A DNA stretch of 64,000 bases from Pseudomonas entomophila. GTDB lineage: Bacteria > Pseudomonadota > Gammaproteobacteria > Pseudomonadales > Pseudomonadaceae. Both the position numbers and the translations under genes were made by a program. The notes under the pieces are model-generated. The model worked only from the letters and a program-made list of their open reading frames with translations, was not told the origin of the DNA and did no database searches. Of the stretch, positions 1-13,478 are shown piece after piece. The stretch spans positions 1 to 64,000 of the forward strand of contig NZ_JARPQB010000014.1 of NCBI RefSeq assembly GCF_029478665.1. The letters are read 5' to 3'. Positions within the stretch are counted from its first letter, which is position 1, and the number at the start of each line of letters is the position of its first letter.

Positions 1-206
1 GCCTGGCGTTGCAGGAAAGTCTCGCGTTGCAGGTAGTCGGCCACCGAAACAGGGCCAAGCACCACCGCCATGCCCGCCGCCTGGGAGGGCTGGGCGGGAT
101 CACCGCTGTCGAGCTGGTACAGGGCGACTGGCTGGTGCATGCTGCACCCGCTCAGGCCCAGCAGGCCAGTCATCAGCAGCGCAAATGGAAGGCGCAGAAA
201 TTTCAT
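1..206 (-). CDS. PqiC-type ABC transport auxiliary lipoprotein (partial, C-terminus off window)
   Basis: The first 68 residues are visible. They start at the ATG at 204-206, and the rest lies beyond position 1. The N-terminus is a lipoprotein signal: a charged start MKFLR, a hydrophobic stretch and the lipobox LSGC, with Cys at residue 21. The following YQLDSG and the conserved AVVLGPVSVADYLQR segment match the N-terminus of the DUF330/PqiC (YmbA) family. Members of that family are outer-membrane lipoproteins that partner MCE-type lipid transport systems. No SD stronger than GGATGG is present. The partner genes would lie outside the window, so the family call rests on this short segment. Confidence 0.72.
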   Translation of the reverse strand, partial: MKFLRLPFALLMTGLLGLSGCSMHQPVALYQLDSGDPAQPSQAAGMAVVLGPVSVADYLQRETFLQRQ

Positions 207-381
207 TCATCCCATCCAGGCGGTCGTCACCAGACGGACCGCAGTGATACTCATGTAGATTCATACGGGCACTCGGCCACGCCGGCGCCACAAGCGCACT
301 ATCATCCGCGAAATGGCCTCCAGACTCCAGCATTTCCGCCTGAAGCGGCGCCGAAAGCGCCGCAGCAGACAGCCCATTCAC

Positions 382-3162
<2,781 letters not shown>

Positions 3163-3166
<4 letters not shown>

Positions 3167-4149
3167 GGGTTGGCGCTCCAGCCGCCGGCCGGCGCATCGA
3201 AGCGCCAGACGATCGGCCGCGCTTCACCATCCACACGGGGGCGATCATTGTTGTCGACACCGATCCAGGCACCGCGCTTGTCGATCACCAGCGCCTCGGC
3301 CAGGCCGTAGGGCTGCGTGTAGCGCCGCGCCTCGACCAAGGCATCGGCGGCGAATGACCAGCAGCGTTCGACCTCACCTGTTTCAGTATCGCGGCGGCAA
3401 ATCCGGTAGGCGTTGCGTTCGAGGGTGAACAGCTTGCCCTCGAACCAGGCCAGGTCGGCAAAGTCTCGCGATACCGGGCGAGCTTCGGGGAACTGCGACG
3501 GTTGCATCTCGACGCCGGCTTCACTGAGCAGCACGCAACTGCGCCCGCAGGTCCATACCGATTGCTGGCGCTGTACGGCAAGCAGGCCGCGACGTTCGCG
3601 CTCGGCGGCCAGCCACAGGCGGTCGCCCGCCGGGTTGATCGCCAGCCCTTCGAACAGTGCGTTGAAGTGCAGCAGCATGCCGCTGCCCCGTGCCTGGCGG
3701 ACCATGGCCTGGTCGATCCTGAGCCAGTTCGGCTCGCCGTCGACCGGCAATTGCAGCACGGCGGCATGGGCCTCGCTGACCACATAGAGGTTGCCGGCCT
3801 GGTCGCAGGTAATGCCCTCGAGGTCCAGAGAGCCACCGCGGATATACGATGCCGCCCAGTTGCGCGACTTCAACCCCCATGGCAGGCCGGTGTCCGGCAC
3901 GTCCGGCGGGGTGAAGACCAGTGGCTGGGCGCTCCAGGTCGCATTGTCCTGGTCCAGCCGATAGATGCGCTCGTCATCCCGGTCGGAGACCGCCCACAAC
4001 GCGCCGCGGCACCAGGCCAGGCCCGAGAGGTTGCCGCCGCGCATGCCATCGACGGCGTGCTCACTGGTGAGCTTGAGCTCCGGCCAGTTGCCCGCCTGGG
4101 CCTGCAGGGCGAACAACGCCAGGCAGGTTGCCAGGAGCAGACGAATCAA
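3163..4149 (-). CDS. Esterase-like activity of phytase family protein, exported
   Basis: A 328-residue secreted protein. Residues 1-19 form a signal peptide with a likely cleavage after AQA. The rest has the beta-propeller-like layout of the 'esterase-like activity of phytase' family: LSGLAWCRGALWAVSDRDDERIYRL near the N-terminus, then DLEGITCDQAGNLYVVSE, FEGLAINPAGDRLWLAAERE and PYGLAEALVIDKRGAWIGVDNN. The start is a TTG whose last bases overlap the parE stop (TTGA); no ATG is available before the signal peptide. It is coupled to parE upstream and to the retropepsin downstream. The substrate is not known. Confidence 0.83.
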
Positions 4150-6050
4150 ACCATGACCTCGGCCAGGTTGCCCTTGGCCTCCAGCCAGCTCTTGCGGTCA
4201 CCGGCGCGCTTCTTGGCCAGCAGCTTGTCCATCAGCTCGCAGGTGGCCTGCACGTCGTCCAGCGTGAGCTGGACCAGGCGACGGGTGTTCGGGTCCATGG
4301 TGGTCTCGCGCAGCTGCGGCGGGTTCATCTCACCCAGGCCCTTGAATCGGGTGACCTGGGGCTTGCCGCGCTTCTTCTCGGCGACCAGGCGGTCGAGGAT
4401 GCCATCGCGCTCGGCGTCGTCCAGGGCATAGTAGATCTCCTTGCCCAGGTCGATGCGGTACAGCGGTGGCATGGCCACATAGACGTGGCCGGCCTCGACC
4501 AACGGGCGGAAATGCTGGACGAACAGCGCGCACAGCAACGTGGCGATGTGCAGGCCGTCGGAGTCGGCGTCGGCGAGGATGCAGACCTTGCCGTAGCGCA
4601 GTTGCGAGAGATCGGTGGCGCCTGGGTCGACGCCGATGGCCACGGCGATGTTGTGCACTTCCTGGCTGGCCAGGACTTCGCCGCCATCGACTTCCCAGGT
4701 GTTGAGGATCTTGCCGCGCAGCGGCAGGATCGCCTGGAACTCCTTGTCCCGGGCCTGCTTGGCGGAGCCACCGGCCGAGTCGCCCTCGACCAGGAACAGT
4801 TCGGCGCGCATCGGGTCCTGCCCGGCGCAGTCTGCCAGCTTGCCAGGCAGCGCCGGGCCCTGGGTGATGCGTTTGCGCTCGACCTTCTTGCTCGCCTTCA
4901 GGCGACGGCCGGCGTTGCTGATGGCCAACTCCGCCAGTTGCATGCCCAGCTCGGGGTGGGCATTGAGCCACAGGCTGAAGGCGTCCTTGACCACGCCGGA
5001 GACGAATGCCGCCGCCTCGCGGGACGACAGGCGCTCCTTGGTCTGGCCGGAGAACTGCGGCTCCTGCATCTTCATCGACAGCACGAAGCTGATGCGTTCC
5101 CAGACGTCCTCGGGCGCCAGCTTCACCCCGCGCGGCAGCAGGTTGCGGAACTCGCAGAACTCGCGCATTGCATCCAGCAGGCCCTGGCGCAGGCCGTTGA
5201 CGTGGGTGCCGCCTTGCGCGGTGGGGATCAGGTTGACGTAGCTTTCCTGGATGCTGTCGCCACCTTCGGGCAGCCACAGCAGGGCCCAGTCGACGGCCTC
5301 CTTGTTACCGGCCAGGCTGCCGCAGAACGGCTCGTCGGGCAGGCGCGGGAACTCGCTGACCGAGTCGACGAGATACGAACGCAGGCCATCCTCGTAATGC
5401 CACTCGACCTTCTCGCCGGTGCCCTTGTCCTCGAAGCTGATGGACAGCCCCGGACACAGCACGGCCTTGGCCTTGAGCACATGCTTGAGGCGGCTGATGG
5501 AGAACTTCGGCGAGTCGAAGTACTTCGGATCGGGGGTGAAGTACACGCTGGTACCGGTATTGCGCTTGCCAACGCTGCCGACCACCTCCAGCTCGCTGGC
5601 CTTGAAGCCGTCGGCAAAGGTCATCTGGTACTCGTTACCGTCGCGTTTGACCCGCACGCGGACCTGGCTCGACAAGGCGTTGACCACCGAGATGCCGACA
5701 CCGTGCAGACCGCCAGAGAACTGGTAGTTCTTGTTGGAGAACTTGCCGCCGGCGTGCAGCTTGGTGAGGATCAGCTCGACACCGGAAACGCCCTCCTCGG
5801 GGTGGATGTCCACCGGCATGCCGCGGCCGTCATCGCTGACTTCCAGCGAGTGGTCGGCGTGGAGAATGACCTGCACCGAACGGGCATGACCGGCCAGGGC
5901 TTCGTCGACACTGTTGTCGATGACTTCCTGGGCCAGGTGGTTGGGCCGGCTGGTGTCGGTGTACATGCCCGGCCGCTTGCGGACCGGGTCAAGGCCCGAG
6001 AGGACTTCGATGGCGTCTGCGTTATAGGCGCTAGCGCTGGGATTGGCCAT
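4146..6050 (-). CDS. parE: DNA topoisomerase IV subunit B
   Basis: This is the ATPase subunit of topoisomerase IV, 634 residues and full length. The GHKL ATP-binding fold is clear: QEVIDNSVDEA with catalytic Glu42 and Mg-binding Asn46, DDGRGMPV near residue 74, and the GGLHGVGISVVNALS lid. The TOPRIM domain begins with EGDSAGGSAKQARD (Glu at about 422) and continues with PLRGKILN and the DADSDG metal site. It follows yqiA by 33 nt. Its stop overlaps the TTG start of the next gene, so parE heads a four-gene unit that ends in parC. Confidence 0.98.
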   Translation of the reverse strand: MANPSASAYNADAIEVLSGLDPVRKRPGMYTDTSRPNHLAQEVIDNSVDEALAGHARSVQVILHADHSLEVSDDGRGMPVDIHPEEGVSGVELILTKLHAGGKFSNKNYQFSGGLHGVGISVVNALSSQVRVRVKRDGNEYQMTFADGFKASELEVVGSVGKRNTGTSVYFTPDPKYFDSPKFSISRLKHVLKAKAVLCPGLSISFEDKGTGEKVEWHYEDGLRSYLVDSVSEFPRLPDEPFCGSLAGNKEAVDWALLWLPEGGDSIQESYVNLIPTAQGGTHVNGLRQGLLDAMREFCEFRNLLPRGVKLAPEDVWERISFVLSMKMQEPQFSGQTKERLSSREAAAFVSGVVKDAFSLWLNAHPELGMQLAELAISNAGRRLKASKKVERKRITQGPALPGKLADCAGQDPMRAELFLVEGDSAGGSAKQARDKEFQAILPLRGKILNTWEVDGGEVLASQEVHNIAVAIGVDPGATDLSQLRYGKVCILADADSDGLHIATLLCALFVQHFRPLVEAGHVYVAMPPLYRIDLGKEIYYALDDAERDGILDRLVAEKKRGKPQVTRFKGLGEMNPPQLRETTMDPNTRRLVQLTLDDVQATCELMDKLLAKKRAGDRKSWLEAKGNLAEVMV

Positions 6051-6083
6051 GGGGTCTCGTCGTCAGTCAGGTGAATACAAAAG

Positions 6084-6692
6084 TCAAAATACAGAAAAAT
6101 CCAGCGCCGCATACTGCCCACGGGCAATACCGGCGAAGGCCAGCAAGGCCGGGAGCTGTTCGGCGAAGCCCTGGTAACTGTGGTCGCCGCCGGCCTGGAT
6201 GCGCAGGGCGCAGGCGCGGTAATAGCGCTCGGCCTGGCGATAGTCCAGTGTTTCATCGGCGGTCTGCAACCACACTTGATAGCGGCTGGCGTCCTGTGGG
6301 GGCGGCACTTCCAGTTCCGCCAGCGCGTCCACATGATCGTGGGTCAGCTCCCAGGCCTCGTCGGTATAGAGGTTGCGCTGGGTGCCGAGGTGGCCGTCGA
6401 ACAGGCGATGCGGCGCGACCGCCGGGTTGACCAGCAAGGCCTTGAGCCCGTGGCGCTCGGCCAGATGGGTGGCATAGTAGCCGCCGAGGGAGCTGCCGAC
6501 CAGCAGCGGCGCGCCCAGCTCACCGATGGCTGCCTCCAGCTGGGCGATAGCCTGGCGCGGGTGGTGGTGCAGCGCCGGGACGCGCAGTTGGCCAGACAGG
6601 CCGAGCTGCTGCATCACCGCCTCGAGCTGACGGGCTTTCTTCGACAGCGGCGAGCTGTTGAAGCCATGGATATAGAGGATGGAACCCGACAT
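6084..6692 (-). CDS. yqiA: YqiA/YcfP-type alpha/beta-hydrolase esterase
   Basis: A 202-residue small esterase. The chosen start is the ATG giving MSGSILYIHGFNSSP, preceded by GGGGGC. The 16-residue upstream extension lacks a good SD and is not family-like. Visible features are the oxyanion HGF near residue 10, the nucleophile elbow GSSLGGYYA, and a late GGDHSYQGF supplying the catalytic His. The order cpdA-yqiA-parE is the same as in E. coli, where YqiA is an esterase of unknown physiological substrate. Probably cotranscribed with parE, 33 nt downstream. Confidence 0.9.
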   Translation of the reverse strand: MSGSILYIHGFNSSPLSKKARQLEAVMQQLGLSGQLRVPALHHHPRQAIAQLEAAIGELGAPLLVGSSLGGYYATHLAERHGLKALLVNPAVAPHRLFDGHLGTQRNLYTDEAWELTHDHVDALAELEVPPPQDASRYQVWLQTADETLDYRQAERYYRACALRIQAGGDHSYQGFAEQLPALLAFAGIARGQYAALDFSVF

Positions 6693-6793
6693 GCTGCCCC
6701 CGGACGCAAAGATGCGCAGTGTAGCGCGTTCGAAGGGCATTGGCGCAGCGCCTGGATTTTCGCGACAAAGGCTGCAAATGGTGCATCACGCTT

Positions 6794-6879
6794 CTGTAGG
6801 CGCGGGTTTACCCGCGAACACCGACGCTGCCGGTGCCAAGCACCGCGGTGCCTGCTTCGCGGGTAAACCCGCTCCTACA
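6794..6879. repeat. REP pair, GCGGGTTTACCCGC class
   Basis: Two inverted copies of a REP unit (TGTAGG-CGCGGGTTTACCCGCG and its complement CGCGGGTAAACCCGCTCCTAC) are separated by about 35 nt containing a smaller CACCGCGGTG palindrome. The pair fills the cpdA-yqiA gap. The stem matches my recollection of the classical P. putida REP. It may act as an mRNA 3' stabiliser or a weak terminator for cpdA. Confidence 0.85.
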
Positions 6880-6888
6880 AGCAGCCGC

Positions 6889-7692
6889 TCAGTACCCCGG
6901 GCTGTCGAAGTCCAGCTTCACCTCGAAATCGAGCGCCCGTTCCACCCCGGTTTCCAACCGTCCGTCGTCATGCAACCGCAGCCAGCGATACCCCGGCTGC
7001 TCCTCGCTCACCTTGAAATCCTCGCTGCGGGGCGCGAACTGGATACAGGTCGAGGGTGTGGCGAGGTAACGGACGCCATCACGCAGCTCATCCCACTCCT
7101 GATGGATATGCCCCCAGAGCAAGGCTTTCACCTGTGGGTAGCGCTTGAGTCGCTGCAACAGTTCATCGGCATTGCGCAAACCGATCGGTGCGATCCAGGC
7201 GCAACCGATATCCACCGGCTGGTGATGGCAGCACACCAGGCAATGGCGTTCACCCGCGCCGGCCAGCGCCTGGTCCAGCACGGCCAGTTGATCGTCCGCC
7301 AACAACCCGAACGTGGCGCCGACCACCGCCGAATCGAGCATGACGATGCGCCATTGGCCAATGTCAGTTACCGCCTGCACCAGCTCTGGCGCCACGGTCT
7401 GCATGACCTGGGCTTCGTCATGGTTGCCTGGCAGCCAGCGCGAAGGTGCGCCGAACACTGCCGTCATTTGGCGGAAAGCGTCGTAGGAGGCCTCGCTGGC
7501 ATCCTGGGACAGGTCGCCCGTGCATAGCAGCAAGTCAATGCGCGGCTGCTCGCGCAGGACCTGGCCGACCACATGCCCAAGGCTGTCGCGAGTAATGAGG
7601 CCCAGCAGGCTGCCTGCCGGATCGGCGAACAGGTGAGCGTCGGTCAGTTGCACCACGTGAACGGGTGACGGAGGCGAAAGTGGTTGCGGCAA
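6889..7692 (-). CDS. cpdA: 3',5'-cyclic-AMP phosphodiesterase (CpdA-type metallophosphatase)
   Basis: A 267-residue calcineurin-like phosphoesterase that hydrolyses cAMP to AMP in the cytoplasm. All five metal-binding blocks are present: QLTDAHLF (DxH), LCTGDLSQD (GD), LPGNHDE (GNHD), CCHHQPV and LLWGHIHQE (GHxH). The start is a TTG with a strong AGGAG seven bases upstream and no competing ATG nearby. It follows yqiB by 85 nt, which contain a perfect hairpin (7737-7764), and precedes a REP pair. The nudF-yqiB-cpdA-yqiA-parE order is that of the E. coli locus, which supports the name. Confidence 0.93.
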   Translation of the reverse strand: MPQPLSPPSPVHVVQLTDAHLFADPAGSLLGLITRDSLGHVVGQVLREQPRIDLLLCTGDLSQDASEASYDAFRQMTAVFGAPSRWLPGNHDEAQVMQTVAPELVQAVTDIGQWRIVMLDSAVVGATFGLLADDQLAVLDQALAGAGERHCLVCCHHQPVDIGCAWIAPIGLRNADELLQRLKRYPQVKALLWGHIHQEWDELRDGVRYLATPSTCIQFAPRSEDFKVSEEQPGYRWLRLHDDGRLETGVERALDFEVKLDFDSPGY

Positions 7693-7736
7693 CGGCCGTC
7701 TCCTCGAACGGATTCAGCACGGATTATGGCGGGGGA

Positions 7737-7764
7737 TCGGTTCCGAGCAAACACTCGGAACCGA
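7737..7764. other. Perfect 11-bp stem / 6-nt loop hairpin between yqiB and cpdA
   Basis: TCGGTTCCGAG (7737-7747) and CTCGGAACCGA (7754-7764) pair perfectly around a 6-nt loop. There is no T-run on either side, so it is not a standard intrinsic terminator. It lies 45 nt upstream of the cpdA TTG, just outside the SD region. It could be an mRNA processing or stability element, or a protein-binding dyad. Confidence 0.7.
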
Positions 7765-7777
7765 CCTGCATCACATT

Positions 7778-8230
7778 TCAGCGCACCGCTTCCAGTTCAT
7801 GGCCGCAAGCCAGGCAGTGGCTCAGCCACTCACCGAGGAACAGGTTGAGCTGGGCTTTTTCGTCCGGCTGGTGCATCGCCGTGTTGGGGTACGGGTAGAT
7901 GCTGCGCAGGCGGCGGGTGTGCTCGGCGCTGACCACTTCCGCCATGCGCGCGTCGTGATAGACCTGCACTTCCAGCGCCGGCACGGGCAGCCACGGCAGG
8001 CTGTGTTCCTGGCGCACCCGCAGCGTGGTGGTGTAGGGGCAGGCCAGCACCACGTCGAGCACCAGCACACCGAGCATCTGGTCACCCTGCGTCATGCCGA
8101 TGCGCCGCGAACTTTGCGTGGTGCGCATGTCCGGCAGCAGGCGCATCAGGCGGGCATAGTTGGCCTCGCAGGCAGTCTGCAGCCCGACCAGGTCGACCCG
8201 ATAGCGCTCGCGCAGCAGGTTCACTTCCAC
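7778..8230 (-). CDS. yqiB: DUF1249 family protein (YqiB-like)
   Basis: A small cytoplasmic protein of about 150 residues with no known activity. The family-typical start VEVNLLRERYRVDLVGLQTACEANYARL begins at the GTG at 8228-8230. A second GTG six bases further in (8222-8224) would give a GTGA overlap with the nudF stop and is an equally acceptable start. Conserved features are the early RLMRLLPDM block and the C-terminal LNLFLGEWLSHCLACGHE with paired Cys. It overlaps nudF, so the two are translationally coupled. The conserved nudF-yqiB-cpdA order is the main functional hint. Confidence 0.85.
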   Translation of the reverse strand: MEVNLLRERYRVDLVGLQTACEANYARLMRLLPDMRTTQSSRRIGMTQGDQMLGVLVLDVVLACPYTTTLRVRQEHSLPWLPVPALEVQVYHDARMAEVVSAEHTRRLRSIYPYPNTAMHQPDEKAQLNLFLGEWLSHCLACGHELEAVR

Positions 8231-8838
8231 ATACCTCGGACTTCGTCGCGGTTCAACGCCAGCCATTGCAACCCGATGATCGCGGCAGCGTTGCAGATCT
8301 TGCCATCACGCACGGCCTGCAGCGCATCCTCGAAAGACCAGACGCGAACACGGATGTCTTCGCTTTCTTCTTCCAGGCCATGCAGGCCACCCGCGCCCTC
8401 GCTGCTGCAACGACCGAGGAACAGGTGGACAAACTCATCGCTGCCGCCCGGGGACGGGAAGTAACGGGTCATCGGCCACAGTGCGCTGAAGACCAATCCG
8501 GCCTCTTCCTCGGCCTCGCGATGGGCGACCTCTTCGGGTTGCTCGTCCTTGTCGATCAGGCCGGCCACCATCTCGATCAGCCAGGGGTTGTCGACCTTGC
8601 CCAAAGCGCCGACCCGGAACTGCTCGATCAGCACCACTTCGTCGCGTTGTGGATCATACGGCAGCACACAGACGGCATCGTGCCGCACGAACAGCTCGCG
8701 GGTGAACTCACGGCTCATGCCGCCAGCAAACAGTTCATGACGCAGATGCAGCTTGTCCAGCTTGTAGAAGCCCTTGAACAACTGCTCGCGCCGGGCAATC
8801 TCAACCTGGGTGGGCACCGAATTCAACGTGTCCGTCAT
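8221..8838 (-). CDS. nudF: ADP-ribose pyrophosphatase (Nudix hydrolase)
   Basis: A 205-residue Nudix enzyme that cleaves ADP-ribose to AMP and ribose 5-phosphate. The Nudix box is intact: GLIDKDEQPEEVAHREAEEE followed by AGL fits G-x5-E-x7-RE-x2-EE-x-G. The YFPSPGGSDEFVHLFL segment downstream, with Pro after the box, is the usual NudF specificity region. ATG start. It is the first gene of the minus-strand run nudF-yqiB-cpdA, with a 185-nt gap to the divergent lipoprotein gene that must hold both promoters. Confidence 0.94.
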   Translation of the reverse strand: MTDTLNSVPTQVEIARREQLFKGFYKLDKLHLRHELFAGGMSREFTRELFVRHDAVCVLPYDPQRDEVVLIEQFRVGALGKVDNPWLIEMVAGLIDKDEQPEEVAHREAEEEAGLVFSALWPMTRYFPSPGGSDEFVHLFLGRCSSEGAGGLHGLEEESEDIRVRVWSFEDALQAVRDGKICNAAAIIGLQWLALNRDEVRGMWK

Positions 8839-9023
8839 GCAAACTCCTCATTACCTCGTTTACCGCATCGCGCAATCCTACTCTGCGCGCCACGCGGTTT
8901 CACCCCTTTCCGCCGACCGTTCGGGCAGCCGGGACAGGCGCGCCACTCTCTGTTAGCTTAGTGGCGAACTGAAGGCCGCGCAGGCGGTCCAAGGCCGATC
9001 ATCACCGTTGTGCAAGGATCAAC

Positions 9024-9770
9024 ATGAGGCTAGTCAAACTGACTTGCGTGGCCGCCCTGGCCCTGGCGCTCGGCGCCTGCCAGAGCCTGTTCACGCCCAA
9101 TTACCGGGCTCCGCTGGAGGTCAAGCGCGACGCCTGGGAACACCTCAAGCCCGGCTGCAGCGAAAGCGACTGCCCGCTGGTCAACATCGACGTGGTGCAC
9201 TTCCCGGCCCTGCCCAAGCTCGATGCCATCGTCGAAAAGCGCCTGTTGCAACTGACCGAAGACAACCAGCGCGGCACCCCGCCGACCTCGCTGCAGATGT
9301 ACGAACAGCAGTACCTGGCCAAGGCCGACAAACGCAACAGCAGCTACCTGCAAGCCAAGGTACGCGAACAGCATGACGGCCTGGTGATCATCGAGCTGTC
9401 CAGCTACCTCGACAGCGGCGGTGCCCACGGCATGCCCGGGCGCGGCTTCATCAACTACTCGCGCAAGCTGGACAAGGTGCTGACGCTGCAGGACATGCTG
9501 GTGCCCGGCCAGGAAGCGACCTTCTGGAAGACCGCCGAGGAATCCCACCGCGCCTGGCTGATCAGCACCGGCATGGACAAGGACCCGGAGTTCGTCAAGA
9601 CCTGGCCGTTCAAGCAGTCGCCGCACATCGCCCTGACCTACGGCGCGGTGGTGATCAAGTACGAGGTCTACGCCATCGCCCCGTACTCCATGGGCCACGT
9701 CGAGCTGAAGATCCCCTACCCGCGCCTCAACGGCGTGATCAAGCCCGAGCTGTTTCCCGGCCGCGGCTGA
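9024..9770 (+). CDS. RsiV/DUF3298-type lipoprotein
   Basis: A 248-residue predicted lipoprotein. The signal sequence ends in the lipobox LGAC with Cys19. The mature part has a DUF4163-like N-terminal half and a C-terminal DUF3298 (RsiV C-terminal) half. Recognisable segments are SSYLDSGGAHGMPGRGFINY, LTLQDMLVPG and ALTYGAVVIKYEVYAIAPYSMGHVELKIPY. Family members bind glycans or lysozyme in Gram-positives; no activity is established for the Pseudomonas form. The SD AAGGA lies 9 nt before the ATG. The gene is convergent with the transporter gene and overlaps its 3' end by 32 bp. Confidence 0.82.
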   Translation: MRLVKLTCVAALALALGACQSLFTPNYRAPLEVKRDAWEHLKPGCSESDCPLVNIDVVHFPALPKLDAIVEKRLLQLTEDNQRGTPPTSLQMYEQQYLAKADKRNSSYLQAKVREQHDGLVIIELSSYLDSGGAHGMPGRGFINYSRKLDKVLTLQDMLVPGQEATFWKTAEESHRAWLISTGMDKDPEFVKTWPFKQSPHIALTYGAVVIKYEVYAIAPYSMGHVELKIPYPRLNGVIKPELFPGRG

Positions 9771-11022
9771 GCGCTAGCAGCAAGTGCAGCCCCCCTGCCA
9801 GCAGCAGTGCCGGCAGGGTCGCCCCCAGTTCCGGCGCCGCGTTCGCCATCAGGTGATAGGCCGCCACCCCCAACGCCCAGGCCAGCAGCGCCTGCCAGTG
9901 CACCCCCTCCACCACTGCTGGCAGGCGGCGGCGACGGACCACGAAGTGGTCCACCAGCACCACGCCGAACAATGGCGCGAACACCGAGCCGATCAGCAGC
10001 AGGAAGTTCTGGTACTGGGCCAGTGGCGCCAGCAGGGCGATCAGGGTACACAGTACGCCGATGGCCAGGGCCAGGTGCTCGACCTTGAGCTTGATCAACA
10101 GCCCGGTGGAAACCGCAGCGGAATGAATGTCGGCGAAGGCGTTCTCCGACTCGTCCAGCAAAATCAGCAGCAGCGGAATACCCAGCCCGGCGCCTGCCAG
10201 CGCCAACAGCAGCGCATTCACCTCACCGCTCGGCGCGAAGGCCAGGGTGTAGGCCACGCCCAGGCTCATCAGCCAGGCATTGCCGATGAAAAAGCCCAGC
10301 GCCGTGCCACCGAACACCCGGCTGGCGCGCTGGCCGAAGCGCGAATAGTCGGCGATCAGCGGCAACCACGACAGCGGCATGGCGATGACGATGTCGAAGC
10401 CCACGGCCTGGGACAGCGAACCATCCCCCGGGCGGCGCCACAGCTCGCCCAGGTCGGCCTTGGCGAACAGGTTCCAGGTCAGCCACAGGCAGGCGCCCAG
10501 CAGCAGCCAGATACCCCACTTGCGCAATACCTTGCGCACGAAAGCCAGTGGCCCGCTGACCGCCAGGAGCGTCGCCAGGGCGCCAAAGCACAGGGTCCAC
10601 AACAGTGGGCTGCTCCAGTGGCTGCCTTCTCCGAACGCGCGCGTGCCCAGCAGGCTGGCGGCGTCGCGCATGACGATGATCTCGAACGAACCCCAGCCGA
10701 TCAGTTGCAGCAGGTTGAGCAAGGCCGGCAGGCGCGCGCCGTGGCGCCCCAGGGTCAGGCGCAGGCTGCCCATCGCCGAGAGGCCGGTGTCGCTGCCGAT
10801 CACACCGGCCGCCGCGAGCAATAGCACACCCACCGCCGTGCCAAGCGTGATCGCCAGGACCGAGCCGGCCAGGCCCAGGCCCGGCGCCAGCAGGCCGCCG
10901 ACCTGCAGGACCATCAGGCCGATGCCGAGGGAGAACCACAGCGAGAACAGGTCACGGGCGCCGAACTGGCGGTGGTGGGAAGGGACCGGGTGGTCGGGGG
11001 AGAAATGGCTGGGTGATGTCAT
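9739..11022 (-). CDS. Cytosine/hydroxymethylpyrimidine permease of the NCS1 family (CytX-like)
   Basis: A 427-residue inner-membrane transporter with about 12 hydrophobic segments. NCS1 features are RDLFSLWFSLGIGLMVLQVG in TM1, the broken-helix region LLQLIGWGSFEIIVM, and the MPLSWLPLIADYSRFG motif of cytosine permeases. It lies 148 nt downstream of thiC on the same strand, separated only by a REP pair. That placement suggests import of the thiamine precursor HMP (the CytX subfamily) and not cytosine, and possible co-control by the TPP riboswitch. The substrate is inferred from position only. The 3' end overlaps the convergent lipoprotein gene by 32 bp. Confidence 0.8.
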   Translation of the reverse strand: MTSPSHFSPDHPVPSHHRQFGARDLFSLWFSLGIGLMVLQVGGLLAPGLGLAGSVLAITLGTAVGVLLLAAAGVIGSDTGLSAMGSLRLTLGRHGARLPALLNLLQLIGWGSFEIIVMRDAASLLGTRAFGEGSHWSSPLLWTLCFGALATLLAVSGPLAFVRKVLRKWGIWLLLGACLWLTWNLFAKADLGELWRRPGDGSLSQAVGFDIVIAMPLSWLPLIADYSRFGQRASRVFGGTALGFFIGNAWLMSLGVAYTLAFAPSGEVNALLLALAGAGLGIPLLLILLDESENAFADIHSAAVSTGLLIKLKVEHLALAIGVLCTLIALLAPLAQYQNFLLLIGSVFAPLFGVVLVDHFVVRRRRLPAVVEGVHWQALLAWALGVAAYHLMANAAPELGATLPALLLAGGLHLLLALSRGRETARA

Positions 11023-11074
11023 GGAAGGCTCGCCGGAATATTGGAATTGTTGCTGGCGAGGACGTTGTCCTCGA

Positions 11075-11141
11075 TTCGCGGCACAAGGCCGCTCCTACAG
11101 AGACCTGCGCCGTCCCTGTAGGAGCGGCCTTGTGCCGCGAA
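11075..11141. repeat. REP pair, GGCACAAGGCC class
   Basis: Inverted copies of TTCGCGGCACAAGGCCGCTC and its complement, each followed by the CTACAG flank, are separated by about 16 nt. The pair sits between thiC and the permease gene and could fold into one long hairpin in a thiC-permease transcript. Confidence 0.88.
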
Positions 11142-11170
11142 AGGGCCGCGACGCGGCCCCCAAGGTTTAC

Positions 11171-13312
<2,142 letters not shown>

Positions 13313-13478
13313 GAACATGCGCAGTCTAGACTGGAGTGGCCGGCAAAGCCAAGCGGGTAAATCCGGGGGTGATAAATGGCACACGCGGCGGATTGTTGAG
13401 GACGGCGTGCGGCACTACACTGGCGCATCGCTCAATACCCGACAGTACAGTAAATAAAATTTGATCAAGGATTGCCCT

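Noticed and set aside
4128..6074. 648-codon open frame opposite parE
   Set aside because: Same antisense artefact; parE has all catalytic motifs and the opposite frame has none.
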